Assembly (NCBI GenBank): GCA_003211515.1
Contig: QCSN01000021.1
Location: forward strand, 1-32,567
Direction of reading: 5' to 3'
DNA from: Synechococcus sp. AG-670-F04
GTDB taxonomy: Bacteria; Cyanobacteriota; Cyanobacteriia; PCC-6307; Cyanobiaceae
DNA length: 32,567 nt
The position numbers were made by a program, and so were the translations under genes. Shown here piece after piece: positions 16,476-24,170 of this stretch (positions are counted from its first letter, which is position 1; each line of letters opens with the position of its first letter). A model generated the notes under the pieces. That model saw nothing but the letters and a program-made list of their open reading frames with translations. It was not told the DNA's origin and made no database searches.

Positions 16476-17152
16476 TAGGTAAGACTCAGAATCTTGTTAA
16501 ACTTAGAGCAGAAAACAATAATACAGCCTCTCAAAAAAGCATAAACAAGTTTGAGTTCAATTTGAATTGAAGAACCAATCCTTGACGGGCCATTCTGACG
16601 AGAACAAATATTAATAGACATTTCTTTTACCAAGAACCCAGAGCCAAGGGCACTAAAAAGCACAGATGTACCTATAGAGTCATAATCACAAGGTGACAGA
16701 CATCTATCGAGAACGGGTCGTGTGTAATACTTGAATCCGGATGTTATATCAAATAGACCGAAAAGCTTCTGCGAGAGAAATGATATGAATATTTCTGAGA
16801 TCCGTGGGTGTGAAGCTCTCGAGCCAATTAAGATATGACAATCAAGATAATCTGCAAAAGCAAAGAATTTTGAAATGTCAACATTAATATGTTGTCCATC
16901 TCCATCCAATGTGAGAACAGACATTGCACCTAATTCATAGGCATACAAGAGACCTAGTCTAATAGAGGCATCATATCCAAGATTTACTGAGTTATTTAGG
17001 ACAAAAGCGCCGTGATCGTGAGCTAATTCACTAGTATTATCCGTACTACAATCGTTGACTACAATGACATGATTGACAAAGGTTTTAACGCTATCAACAA
17101 CATCAGGAATAGAGAGTGCCTCGTTAAATGCAGGTATGACGACAACTCTCAT
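16475..17152 (-). CDS. Family 2 glycosyltransferase
   Basis: This 225-residue GT-A glycosyltransferase has the classical N-terminus VVVIPAFNEA (3-12), VNDCSTDNT (about 34-42), and LTLDGDGQH (about 81-89) with the metal-binding DxD. This is the dolichyl-phosphate-mannose-synthase-like branch, but there is no clear C-terminal membrane pair and it is short. The start overlaps the NeuB stop (ATGA at 17152-17149), and its stop runs into the oxygenase. It probably adds one sugar during repeat-unit assembly at the cytoplasmic face; donor and acceptor are unknown. Confidence 0.88.
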   Translation of the reverse strand: MRVVVIPAFNEALSIPDVVDSVKTFVNHVIVVNDCSTDNTSELAHDHGAFVLNNSVNLGYDASIRLGLLYAYELGAMSVLTLDGDGQHINVDISKFFAFADYLDCHILIGSRASHPRISEIFISFLSQKLFGLFDITSGFKYYTRPVLDRCLSPCDYDSIGTSVLFSALGSGFLVKEMSINICSRQNGPSRIGSSIQIELKLVYAFLRGCIIVFCSKFNKILSLT

Positions 17153-18210
17153 AATTCTAAATTCTGAAATCGAATAAGATCACCCTTTTTAATAGTTTCT
17201 GTTACTTCTTTGCCCACGACTGAGTGCAGGTCTGAAGGTAGAAGTGAACCTTTGGGGCACGGTCTTAAAGCAATTACATTTTTGTTTGAAAGTTTATCAC
17301 CAGGACTTAAATCGGTATTGGCTCGCAAAGAACGCCTTTGTAATACGTAAGTTTCAGTTTCATTTGCTTCGACACGTTTGACACCGTCACCAAGGGACTG
17401 TTCAAGCTCTCGCGATCGTTGAACCATATCCTTCCAGGAAGTAGGGCACATAGAGAATTTATGATCAGGTCCAATTCTTGCATTATCATCAGTGAAATGT
17501 TTTTCGATCACGCGAGCTCCTAAAGTAATGGCGCCTAATACTGTTGAATGTCCTGGTGTATGGTCCGATAATCCAAGGATCACACCTGGGTATCTATCGG
17601 CATATAATGAGAGGACGTTCAGATTGACATATTTAATATTCTCGAGGGATGCGGTATAGTTTGTATTACATTGCATCAATACAACATCATTGGTATTAGC
17701 AAGTGCAACTCTCATCGCATTATCTACGTCTTTAAGTGTCGAAGCCCCAGTTGCAATTAAAAGAGGTTTGTTCATTCTGGAGAGTTTATCAATTAATTGA
17801 GTCCAATTTATATCACCTGATCCAATCTTCCAGGCACATACAAACGGATCTAGAATCTCAACAATATTAAGGTCATATGGAGCCGTAAAATAGTCGACAC
17901 CAGCTTGTCGACTAGCATCTCTAAGCTGTTCAGACCATTCGATAGAAATTGAGGCCTTTTTATAAGTCTCATAAACACTTTGTTTCCATTCACTTTGATG
18001 AGAAGACAAGCTAGCTAGATCTCGAAACCCTTTATCAGAAACAATTGTTTCAGCCTTGAAATTTTGAAATTTCACAGCGTCTGCTCCTGCTTCGGCTGCT
18101 TGGTATATCAAGTCAATAGCTCTGGATATTTCACCATCATGGTTAGCGGCAATGTCTGCTACAAAGTAAGTAGGATGGTCGAGGCCAATGAAGCGAGAGT
18201 TAATCTTCAT
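17149..18210 (-). CDS. pseI: N-acetylneuraminate synthase family protein (NeuB/PseI-like)
   Basis: This enzyme of about 353 residues condenses phosphoenolpyruvate with a six-carbon N-acetyl sugar to make a nine-carbon nonulosonic acid. Motifs in order are VADIAANHDG, VKFQNFKAE, WKIGSGD, ATGASTLKD, LSDHTPGHS (metal-binding His), IEKHFTDD (second metal His) and GPDHKFSM. A C-terminal SAF domain begins with RRSLRAN. I choose ATG 18210 because GGGAG lies six bases upstream (18221-18217) and homologues begin with MKI...IG; an ATG at 18231 adds seven residues. PseB in the same operon makes a pseudaminate-type product most likely, but legionaminate or another isomer cannot be excluded. A second, divergent NeuB is at 28078-29085. 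Confidence 0.9.
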   Translation of the reverse strand: MKINSRFIGLDHPTYFVADIAANHDGEISRAIDLIYQAAEAGADAVKFQNFKAETIVSDKGFRDLASLSSHQSEWKQSVYETYKKASISIEWSEQLRDASRQAGVDYFTAPYDLNIVEILDPFVCAWKIGSGDINWTQLIDKLSRMNKPLLIATGASTLKDVDNAMRVALANTNDVVLMQCNTNYTASLENIKYVNLNVLSLYADRYPGVILGLSDHTPGHSTVLGAITLGARVIEKHFTDDNARIGPDHKFSMCPTSWKDMVQRSRELEQSLGDGVKRVEANETETYVLQRRSLRANTDLSPGDKLSNKNVIALRPCPKGSLLPSDLHSVVGKEVTETIKKGDLIRFQNLEL

Positions 18211-18216
18211 ATATGA

Positions 18217-18221
18217 CTCCC
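18217..18221 (-). promoter_or_regulatory. Shine-Dalgarno sequence that fixes the NeuB start
   Basis: On the - strand GGGAG stands six bases before ATG 18210. It lies inside the alternative reading that would begin at 18231, which has no such site upstream. Most genes here lack a clear ribosome binding site, so this one is informative. Confidence 0.6.
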
Positions 18222-18310
18222 ATGTGCTCATTGATGTGTATTACCTAATATACAATAAGATCATTGATGAACGGTTGCGAAAGTGGAATCCTCAAGAAAA
18301 TCGCGAAATC

Positions 18311-18319
18311 TGGTATAAT
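18311..18319 (+). promoter_or_regulatory. Extended -10 promoter for the 18338 methyltransferase
   Basis: TGGTATAAT is a perfect extended -10 element (TGnTATAAT). Its -35 is poor (CTCAAG at 17 bases), as is common for extended -10 promoters. Transcription would start about 18326, giving a leader of only about a dozen bases before ATG 18338. It lies in the 127-base gap that is divergent from NeuB. Confidence 0.55.
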
Positions 18320-18337
18320 ATGGATCATTTATTTTAA

Positions 18338-19423
18338 ATGAAGTCGCGCAATTCCTTTGCTGCAATCGCGGAAAAAGTTCATGCAGACGCACTAAATCGC
18401 AATCTTTACGGCTCAAACAAAACAATTGAACCAAATGATGAAGATTTAATCATATCAGAGCAAATAGTCGAATATTTGAGAACCCATCAGGCAGATTACA
18501 ACAAAGATGCAACGGGAGAATGGGCATGGCTGCAACAAAATAAACAAGCAAATTTTATAGGCAAATTACACAATCTAGACACCAAAGGTATAGCTCATGA
18601 TCTAGCAAATATGTTCAGAACAGATGCTACGTATGGTTACGTAAGTCCATCATTTGTAGACACAATTGACAAAAGCAGCAAAGTCATTAGCAATATATTG
18701 TGTGACATAGATACGGCAATCGAATTTACTCAGCTAAAAGATATAAAAAATTTAGCGGCAAATGTTAATGTAGGAAATCCATTTGGAATTATAACGGATG
18801 GATACTGTATTCTTCCAGATGCGCCAAGGCATTATTATTATAGTAAAAAAATCAACAACTTATTAAATCTAGCAAATATTGAAAATCCAGTGATATTTGA
18901 GATTGGAAGTGGATATGGTGGGCTCACCAGCTATTTGAAAAAGACTTACAAGGGCAATGCACAAATAATCAATATTGATTTAATACCAGGATTAATATGT
19001 TCATATTATTACTTGAGAAAACAAGGTTATCAGCCGACTTTGATAGGCAACAACAGCACTATCTGTTCAGATATTGGGCAACTATATCTATTACCAGCGG
19101 AAATTTTTAATAGAAAGACCAAGGATATGGAAGTAATTAAGCCTGATCTAATTTTTAACTCGAGGTCTCTTTGCGAAATGTCCAAGGAAACATGTGACGG
19201 ATACATTGAATGGATAAATAAGAGTAAAACAAAATTCTTTTATCACGAAAATAGTAATTATCTTCTATTTCCTGATTCCGACAGGCATATAGAAATACTT
19301 GCCTCTGACTTCAAAATTGATGAAGAGTGCTACGATCTAATTGAAAAATCCATCACTCCATTCAATGGAGGGTCAGGACGGTATAGAGAGTACGTCTACA
19401 AAGCAAAATCGATTCTAATTTAG
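18338..19423 (+). CDS. Putative sugar O-methyltransferase (NanM/TIGR04371-like)
   Basis: This 361-residue protein has a SAM-binding motif VIFEIGSGYGGLTSYL (about 187-202), an acidic IINIDLIPG strand end (about 211), and a DLIFNSRSLCEMS segment followed by FYHENSNYLLFP. The long N-terminal half before the SAM fold, and the association with NeuB genes, fit the TIGR04371 group of putative sugar O-methyltransferases; I assign this by pattern only. It is the only + strand gene within the otherwise - strand nonulosonate operon. It has its own extended -10 promoter, and its 3' end overlaps the convergent fusion gene by nine bases. It may have been inserted as a separate unit. Confidence 0.7.
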   Translation: MKSRNSFAAIAEKVHADALNRNLYGSNKTIEPNDEDLIISEQIVEYLRTHQADYNKDATGEWAWLQQNKQANFIGKLHNLDTKGIAHDLANMFRTDATYGYVSPSFVDTIDKSSKVISNILCDIDTAIEFTQLKDIKNLAANVNVGNPFGIITDGYCILPDAPRHYYYSKKINNLLNLANIENPVIFEIGSGYGGLTSYLKKTYKGNAQIINIDLIPGLICSYYYLRKQGYQPTLIGNNSTICSDIGQLYLLPAEIFNRKTKDMEVIKPDLIFNSRSLCEMSKETCDGYIEWINKSKTKFFYHENSNYLLFPDSDRHIEILASDFKIDEECYDLIEKSITPFNGGSGRYREYVYKAKSILI

Positions 19424-21508
19424 TCGCTTAAATCCAGACTGACAGACACGAGATTCAAGTAAATCATTAATATTTCGACCATCATTCTCACATTGAGAGA
19501 TCACTTTAAAGACTGTATCTAGTCGTAAGTGGTATTCTTCTATAAACTCAAGAGAGTGGCAGGTGGAAGCATAGAATATGGTAGAGGCCAAAAATCCATG
19601 TTTAAGCATTTCTTGAGTGAGGAAAGTTTTGTATTCCAAATGATGAGGTGAAATAAACACGAATGACGCCAAGGAATCGATGCCATTGATATTTATTGGA
19701 ACAGAATATTTGTCGGAAAGTGCTTGCCATATTGATTTAATAGATGCACCGATATTGGTGACAAGCTTCCAAGTCAGATCACGTTCCATAACTTCAAGTG
19801 TTTTTAATGCAGCAACAGGCCCTATTCGTTCTGTCCAGAAAGTACTACTAATAAAAGTTTTTTCACAAGACTTCATCACTTCACTTCTCCCAATAATAGA
19901 GGTGATTGAATAACCATTACCCAAAGCCTTTCCGAACATAGCAATATCAGGTTGAACAGAATAGTTCAGGTGAATTCCACCAAATGACTCTCGGAAACCG
20001 GAGGTACACTCATCAAAGATTAATAAGGTTCCATGTAAATCACATAGTTTTCTAATTGATTCTAAAAACCCTGGTTTCGGGGGTTCAGAGCGCTGAACTT
20101 CCATTTTTACAGCTGCTAAATCAAACCTATTGAAAAGATCTGATACCTGCTCATGGGAATTGAATTGAAAAGGCTGGACCGTACCCTCAAGCGACTTTGG
20201 CACTCCGAGAGGTTCAAGCCCAGGTAAAAGATGTTGAGACAGGCCCGAACTGCCAGTGAGGTTTGCTGCTAAATACCAATCATGCCAGCCGTGATAGCCA
20301 CAGATAGCAACCGTGTCGCGTTGAGTAAAAGCTCGGGCAATACGAATTGCAATGGCATTAGCTTCACCACCAGACCGGGCAAATCTGGCCATGTCTGCCC
20401 AAGGATGCATTTTTACTAGCTTGTGGGCAAGCTCAACTTCTTCAGGACAATTTAAAGTAGACATATTGCCTAAGGTAACTGCTGAAATAACATTACTATC
20501 AACCTCGGGATTACTATAACCAAGTAAATTTGTACCGATACCCATGATCGACATGTCAATGTATTTATTTCCATCCAAATCCCAAATCTCACATCCTTTA
20601 GCTCTTGAATAATAGGAAGGCCATAAATCAGGCAAAAACAAATCGGGATTTTTTGAAAGCAGCATATTCCCACCGGCTATTACATTTTGAGCTTCCTTCC
20701 AAAGAATTTGTCCTTTTCCATTTAAACATGATGAAGCGATAAAATCATTCTCCGTACTTACAGACTTTAAATACCCCTCATTCCTAAGTGTTGAATTATT
20801 TTGAGAAGCAACAGATGGATTGGTTGACAAAAAATGGATTACATCATCAATCGAGAAATCTGAATTGAGGCGAAATTCTGAAAATATGGCATTAATGACA
20901 TCGAAATCATTTTGATCATCGACGGTCAACCTGAAAAAAGGTCTAAAAGGTTTATGAATGAAGTGTCTACAACAACAGTCCCCAAGATTTTTTTTGATCC
21001 ATGGAGTGACGTGTTCAAGATCTGACTCAAGAAAAGCATGATGATTAGCTTTTTCTAGTGATGCGTAATTAAAAACTTCTATGTCAAATCCATCGGGGAC
21101 AGATAACGAAGAACTGTCCATATTGTTAGCCAAATAATCTACGTCTTCAACATGGAATTGACCAACGATTTCATCAATCAAATGATGATCCATCAAGGGG
21201 CAATCACCTGTGATCCTAACAATAGATTTGGCCTTATAATAATTTGAACATTCGATGAATCTCTCGAGAACATTATGCAGACTTCCTCTAAAAACTTCAA
21301 AACTATTTTCTTGAACAATTCTAGCCAACAGATCATCACTGGGGTCAGACGAAGTAGCCAAAACAACAAGGTCAACTAACTTCGATTTAGAAATTCTCTT
21401 TAAAAGATGAACAATCAGAGGCTTTCCTAAGATTGGTAGCAAAACCTTAAGAGGTAAACGACTCGATGAAGATCTAGCCTGTACAATTGCAATTGTTTTC
21501 TGTCTCAT
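19415..21508 (-). CDS. Fusion: SpsF/PseF-like cytidylyltransferase + class III aminotransferase
   Basis: This 697-residue protein has two enzymes in one chain. Residues 1 to about 235 are a CMP-sugar synthetase of the SpsF/PseF type: IAIVQARSSSSRLPLKVL is the nucleotide-binding start, ITGDCPLMD follows about 98-106, and LTVDDQNDFDVI closes the domain. Residues about 265-697 are a class III PLP aminotransferase like glutamate-1-semialdehyde aminomutase: ARSGGEANA, GYHGWHDW, IFDECTSGFR and FGKALGNG with the Schiff-base Lys at about 527. The first domain should activate the nonulosonate with CTP. The second could supply the amino group that PseC normally adds, since no PseC is visible here. The start overlaps the acetyltransferase stop (ATGA). 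Confidence 0.87.
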   Translation of the reverse strand: MRQKTIAIVQARSSSSRLPLKVLLPILGKPLIVHLLKRISKSKLVDLVVLATSSDPSDDLLARIVQENSFEVFRGSLHNVLERFIECSNYYKAKSIVRITGDCPLMDHHLIDEIVGQFHVEDVDYLANNMDSSSLSVPDGFDIEVFNYASLEKANHHAFLESDLEHVTPWIKKNLGDCCCRHFIHKPFRPFFRLTVDDQNDFDVINAIFSEFRLNSDFSIDDVIHFLSTNPSVASQNNSTLRNEGYLKSVSTENDFIASSCLNGKGQILWKEAQNVIAGGNMLLSKNPDLFLPDLWPSYYSRAKGCEIWDLDGNKYIDMSIMGIGTNLLGYSNPEVDSNVISAVTLGNMSTLNCPEEVELAHKLVKMHPWADMARFARSGGEANAIAIRIARAFTQRDTVAICGYHGWHDWYLAANLTGSSGLSQHLLPGLEPLGVPKSLEGTVQPFQFNSHEQVSDLFNRFDLAAVKMEVQRSEPPKPGFLESIRKLCDLHGTLLIFDECTSGFRESFGGIHLNYSVQPDIAMFGKALGNGYSITSIIGRSEVMKSCEKTFISSTFWTERIGPVAALKTLEVMERDLTWKLVTNIGASIKSIWQALSDKYSVPININGIDSLASFVFISPHHLEYKTFLTQEMLKHGFLASTIFYASTCHSLEFIEEYHLRLDTVFKVISQCENDGRNINDLLESRVCQSGFKRLN

Positions 21509-22068
21509 TTAGTTTGCTTTAACCATCTTTCACATGTTAAACCAACTCTAAGCAAATCGGTTCGTTTGCCTGAAGATAAATACACTTCATCCTTTAAAAT
21601 CGCCTCTACAAGAAAACCTGCTTTTTTAAAAGCCTTAGCACTGGCTACGTTCTCGGCATAGATATAGGCATGCAGCTTAAAAAGCTTCAGATGAGCAAAC
21701 GACCATTCAGAAATCAATCGTATTGCGTCTGTGGCATAGCCATTACCCCAAGAATTGCGATCCCCAATAAACAAGCTCAAACAGGCTATAGAATGAAGGT
21801 AATTAATTGGGCCGAGTTTGATATTTCCAATATGTTTTTGGCTATCTTTGAGGCAAATGGCAAACCAAGGATTATCGGCTGAATTGTGGTATTTATACCA
21901 ATAATTAGCAAGGTCACTACGGGTGACCTTGCTGAACCTTATGTCAGTATATTTAACTACATCTATATCATTCATCCAGCCGAGATAAGATTCCGTAAGG
22001 TCAGTTTTTAAGACTTTTCGCAAGATTATGCTTGAACTGATTAATGTGGGGAGTTGATTGTCGTTCAA
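21505..22068 (-). CDS. GNAT N-acetyltransferase (PseH/RimJ-like), start ambiguous
   Basis: This GNAT-family acetyltransferase (187 residues from TTG) has the family opening SIILRKVLKTDLTESYLGWMND, CLSLFIGDRNSWGNGYATDAI as the acetyl-CoA loop (about 93-113), and AENVASAKAFKKAGF as the closing helix. In the nonulosonate operon it would acetylate the 4-amino group, as PseH does. The start is a puzzle: TTG 22068 has no ribosome site, whereas an ATG at 22091 is out of frame by one base, with a run of seven T (22079-22073) between. One extra T would give an ATG-started protein. A sequencing error, slippage or a genuine TTG start are all possible. Confidence 0.82.
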   Translation of the reverse strand: MNDNQLPTLISSSIILRKVLKTDLTESYLGWMNDIDVVKYTDIRFSKVTRSDLANYWYKYHNSADNPWFAICLKDSQKHIGNIKLGPINYLHSIACLSLFIGDRNSWGNGYATDAIRLISEWSFAHLKLFKLHAYIYAENVASAKAFKKAGFLVEAILKDEVYLSSGKRTDLLRVGLTCERWLKQTK

Positions 22069-22107
22069 TTTAAAAAAATATTCACATCCATAATAGCTTT
22101 AATGATC

Positions 22108-23016
22108 TTATTTGGGCCACTTGCGCGGATCTAAGAAAGAATTATCATTGAGAGACCACTTATGCAATTCGTCTTCCGTAAATCTAACTGGTTTACGCCA
22201 CATTTTCAATAAATCTGATAATTGATTTAAATTACAAGCACCGAAGATCACGAGCTCTAGAAAATGTAATGAACGAGCAAAGTTCAAAGCTATTTCGATA
22301 AATGATGATTGATTTATCTCAAGATACTCTTGAAGACGTCTGTGGTGAGCACGAATATTCTGTGGGATCCATAAAGGCCATCTTTCTGAGGGTTGTAACA
22401 GTAACCCTTGCAAATAGAGACTTCTACCATGAAGTTTTATCCCCTTTGACAGCAAATTTTCTATGGTTCCATTGTTCAAAAGTCTCTGATCGTATAAAGA
22501 AACAGGAAGTTGCACAACATCAATTTGATTCAGATCAACATTACTAAGACAAGTTAATGAATAAATAGAAAGACCTATTCTTTTGACAAGATTGCGTTCC
22601 TTTAATGTATTAAGCCACCAAAAAAGAACATTCGCCCCTAACTTGCTAGCATCTAAGGCGTCGTGGAGCAATAAAGTATCTAGGCTTTTGACTTTTAAAG
22701 TATTAAGCATATTCTCGAAAGTTAGGTCCCACTCACTAATATTTTCACTATCAAAATATCTAGATTGTTGAGAAGGAAATTTGCTGATGATTTTCATATC
22801 AGGATAGACAATTGCTGATTCCCCAACCCGACGACTTGAATCACCATAACTAAGCGCTGTATCGAAATAGTTGATATCGCTTTTAATGGCATAACTGATC
22901 ATCCCTCTAACAAGACTAGAAGAAACCTGGCCACTAGTATTCGTTATGCCATAATCCATACCAAAGGCTGCGGTGCCTAAACACAATTGAGGACTTAAAA
23001 TGTTAGGATAAGACAT
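22108..23016 (-). CDS. Aldo/keto reductase
   Basis: This protein of about 302 residues has the full catalytic set: Asp and Tyr in YFDTALSYGDS (about 50-60), Lys in IISKFPS (about 77) and His in LLLHDA (about 120). LCLGTAAFGMDYG forms the N-terminal barrel start. I choose ATG 23016, which lies eight bases after the PseB stop; a TTG at 23028 overlapping that stop is less likely. Its position between PseB and the acetyltransferase implies a reduction step in the nonulosonate precursor, which the textbook Pse pathway does not contain. It could set a different stereochemistry or act on an attached group. Confidence 0.85.
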   Translation of the reverse strand: MSYPNILSPQLCLGTAAFGMDYGITNTSGQVSSSLVRGMISYAIKSDINYFDTALSYGDSSRRVGESAIVYPDMKIISKFPSQQSRYFDSENISEWDLTFENMLNTLKVKSLDTLLLHDALDASKLGANVLFWWLNTLKERNLVKRIGLSIYSLTCLSNVDLNQIDVVQLPVSLYDQRLLNNGTIENLLSKGIKLHGRSLYLQGLLLQPSERWPLWIPQNIRAHHRRLQEYLEINQSSFIEIALNFARSLHFLELVIFGACNLNQLSDLLKMWRKPVRFTEDELHKWSLNDNSFLDPRKWPK

Positions 23017-23024
23017 TGCACTTA

Positions 23025-24056
23025 TCAAAAAATAGGTTGGAAGGTAGAGTCTACATATTTAACAATTAACTCTCGAATCTCTTGTATTGTCAGGAATTGT
23101 TTGTTATGAGCAGAATTATATGAAAAATTAACTGGAACTGGGGCAAAAGAAATTTTATTTTTTTCATAAATTTTATGGACGCGCCCGTCAGAAGGGAGAA
23201 TTGCATAATATTTTCCAAGATCAATAGTTGACTGACTATCTGAAGAGGTAATCATTTCCTCATGTAATTTCTCACCAGGCCGTATACCAATGATGTCTTG
23301 TTTACAAGAGGGAGCGATCGCGGTAGCAACATCTGTAATACGATAGCTAGGTATTTTAGGAACAAATAGTTCACCACCCTTCGAATATTTTAAAGCCCAC
23401 ATAACCATTTCGACACCTTCCGACAGAGAAATATTGAATCTAGTCATTGAAGGGTCCGTTATAGGTAATACCCCTGATTTCGCCTTGTTAAGGAAAAAAG
23501 GAATGACAGAGCCCCTTGAACCCATAACATTACCGTAGCGTACAACCGAAAAGGACAGATCCCTAAATCCTCTTACGTTATTTGCAGCAATAAAGAGTTT
23601 ATCTGAACACAACTTTGATGCTCCATAAAGATTAATTGGAGCTGCAGCTTTATCAGTGCTTAATGCTACTACTCTTTTCACCTCTGTATCTAAACATGCT
23701 TGTACAAGATTTTCAGCGCCTAAAACATTCGTTTTTATAAATTCCATAGGGTTATATTCAGCAGCAGGAACCTGTTTAAGAGCTGCTGCATGAACAACAG
23801 TATCCACTCGCTCCAGAGCAGATTTCAGTCTGGACTGGTCACGTACATCACCTAAGAAAAATCTAAGTTGAGGGTATTTTTCTACAGGGTATTGTTGCTG
23901 CAGTTCCCATTGCTTTAATTCATCTCTACTATATATAACAATCCGACGCATTGCAGGATAAGTATTTAATAAATGGAAAATGCACGCCTTGCCAAAACTT
24001 CCTGTACCACCGGTAATCAAAAGGCGACTGGTCTCATCAAACATGCAAATAACCAT
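23025..24056 (-). CDS. pseB: UDP-N-acetylglucosamine 4,6-dehydratase (inverting), PseB
   Basis: This enzyme turns UDP-GlcNAc into UDP-2-acetamido-2,6-dideoxy-4-keto-L-arabino-hexose, the first step to pseudaminic acid. Visible features are LITGGTGSFGKACI (13-26) and YSRDELKQWE (42-51), which is diagnostic of the PseB/FlaA1 group. LSTDKAAAPINLYGASK (132-148) contains the catalytic Asp135, Lys136, Tyr144 and Lys148, and IGIRPGEKLHEEM follows near the end. Length (343) is normal. An alternative ATG at 24044 would match homologues slightly better; neither has a ribosome site. A 114-base gap separates it from the upstream RmlD-like gene. Confidence 0.92.
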   Translation of the reverse strand: MVICMFDETSRLLITGGTGSFGKACIFHLLNTYPAMRRIVIYSRDELKQWELQQQYPVEKYPQLRFFLGDVRDQSRLKSALERVDTVVHAAALKQVPAAEYNPMEFIKTNVLGAENLVQACLDTEVKRVVALSTDKAAAPINLYGASKLCSDKLFIAANNVRGFRDLSFSVVRYGNVMGSRGSVIPFFLNKAKSGVLPITDPSMTRFNISLSEGVEMVMWALKYSKGGELFVPKIPSYRITDVATAIAPSCKQDIIGIRPGEKLHEEMITSSDSQSTIDLGKYYAILPSDGRVHKIYEKNKISFAPVPVNFSYNSAHNKQFLTIQEIRELIVKYVDSTFQPIF

Positions 24057-24170
24057 GTACGTATATAACTTTATATCTTAGCAGACTCATAGAATGCTTT
24101 ATTAGAAGTTTGGGATGAGAGTCGATAAGCATCCAAAAGTGTAGTAGGCAATCTAAAATCAAAATTAGAA

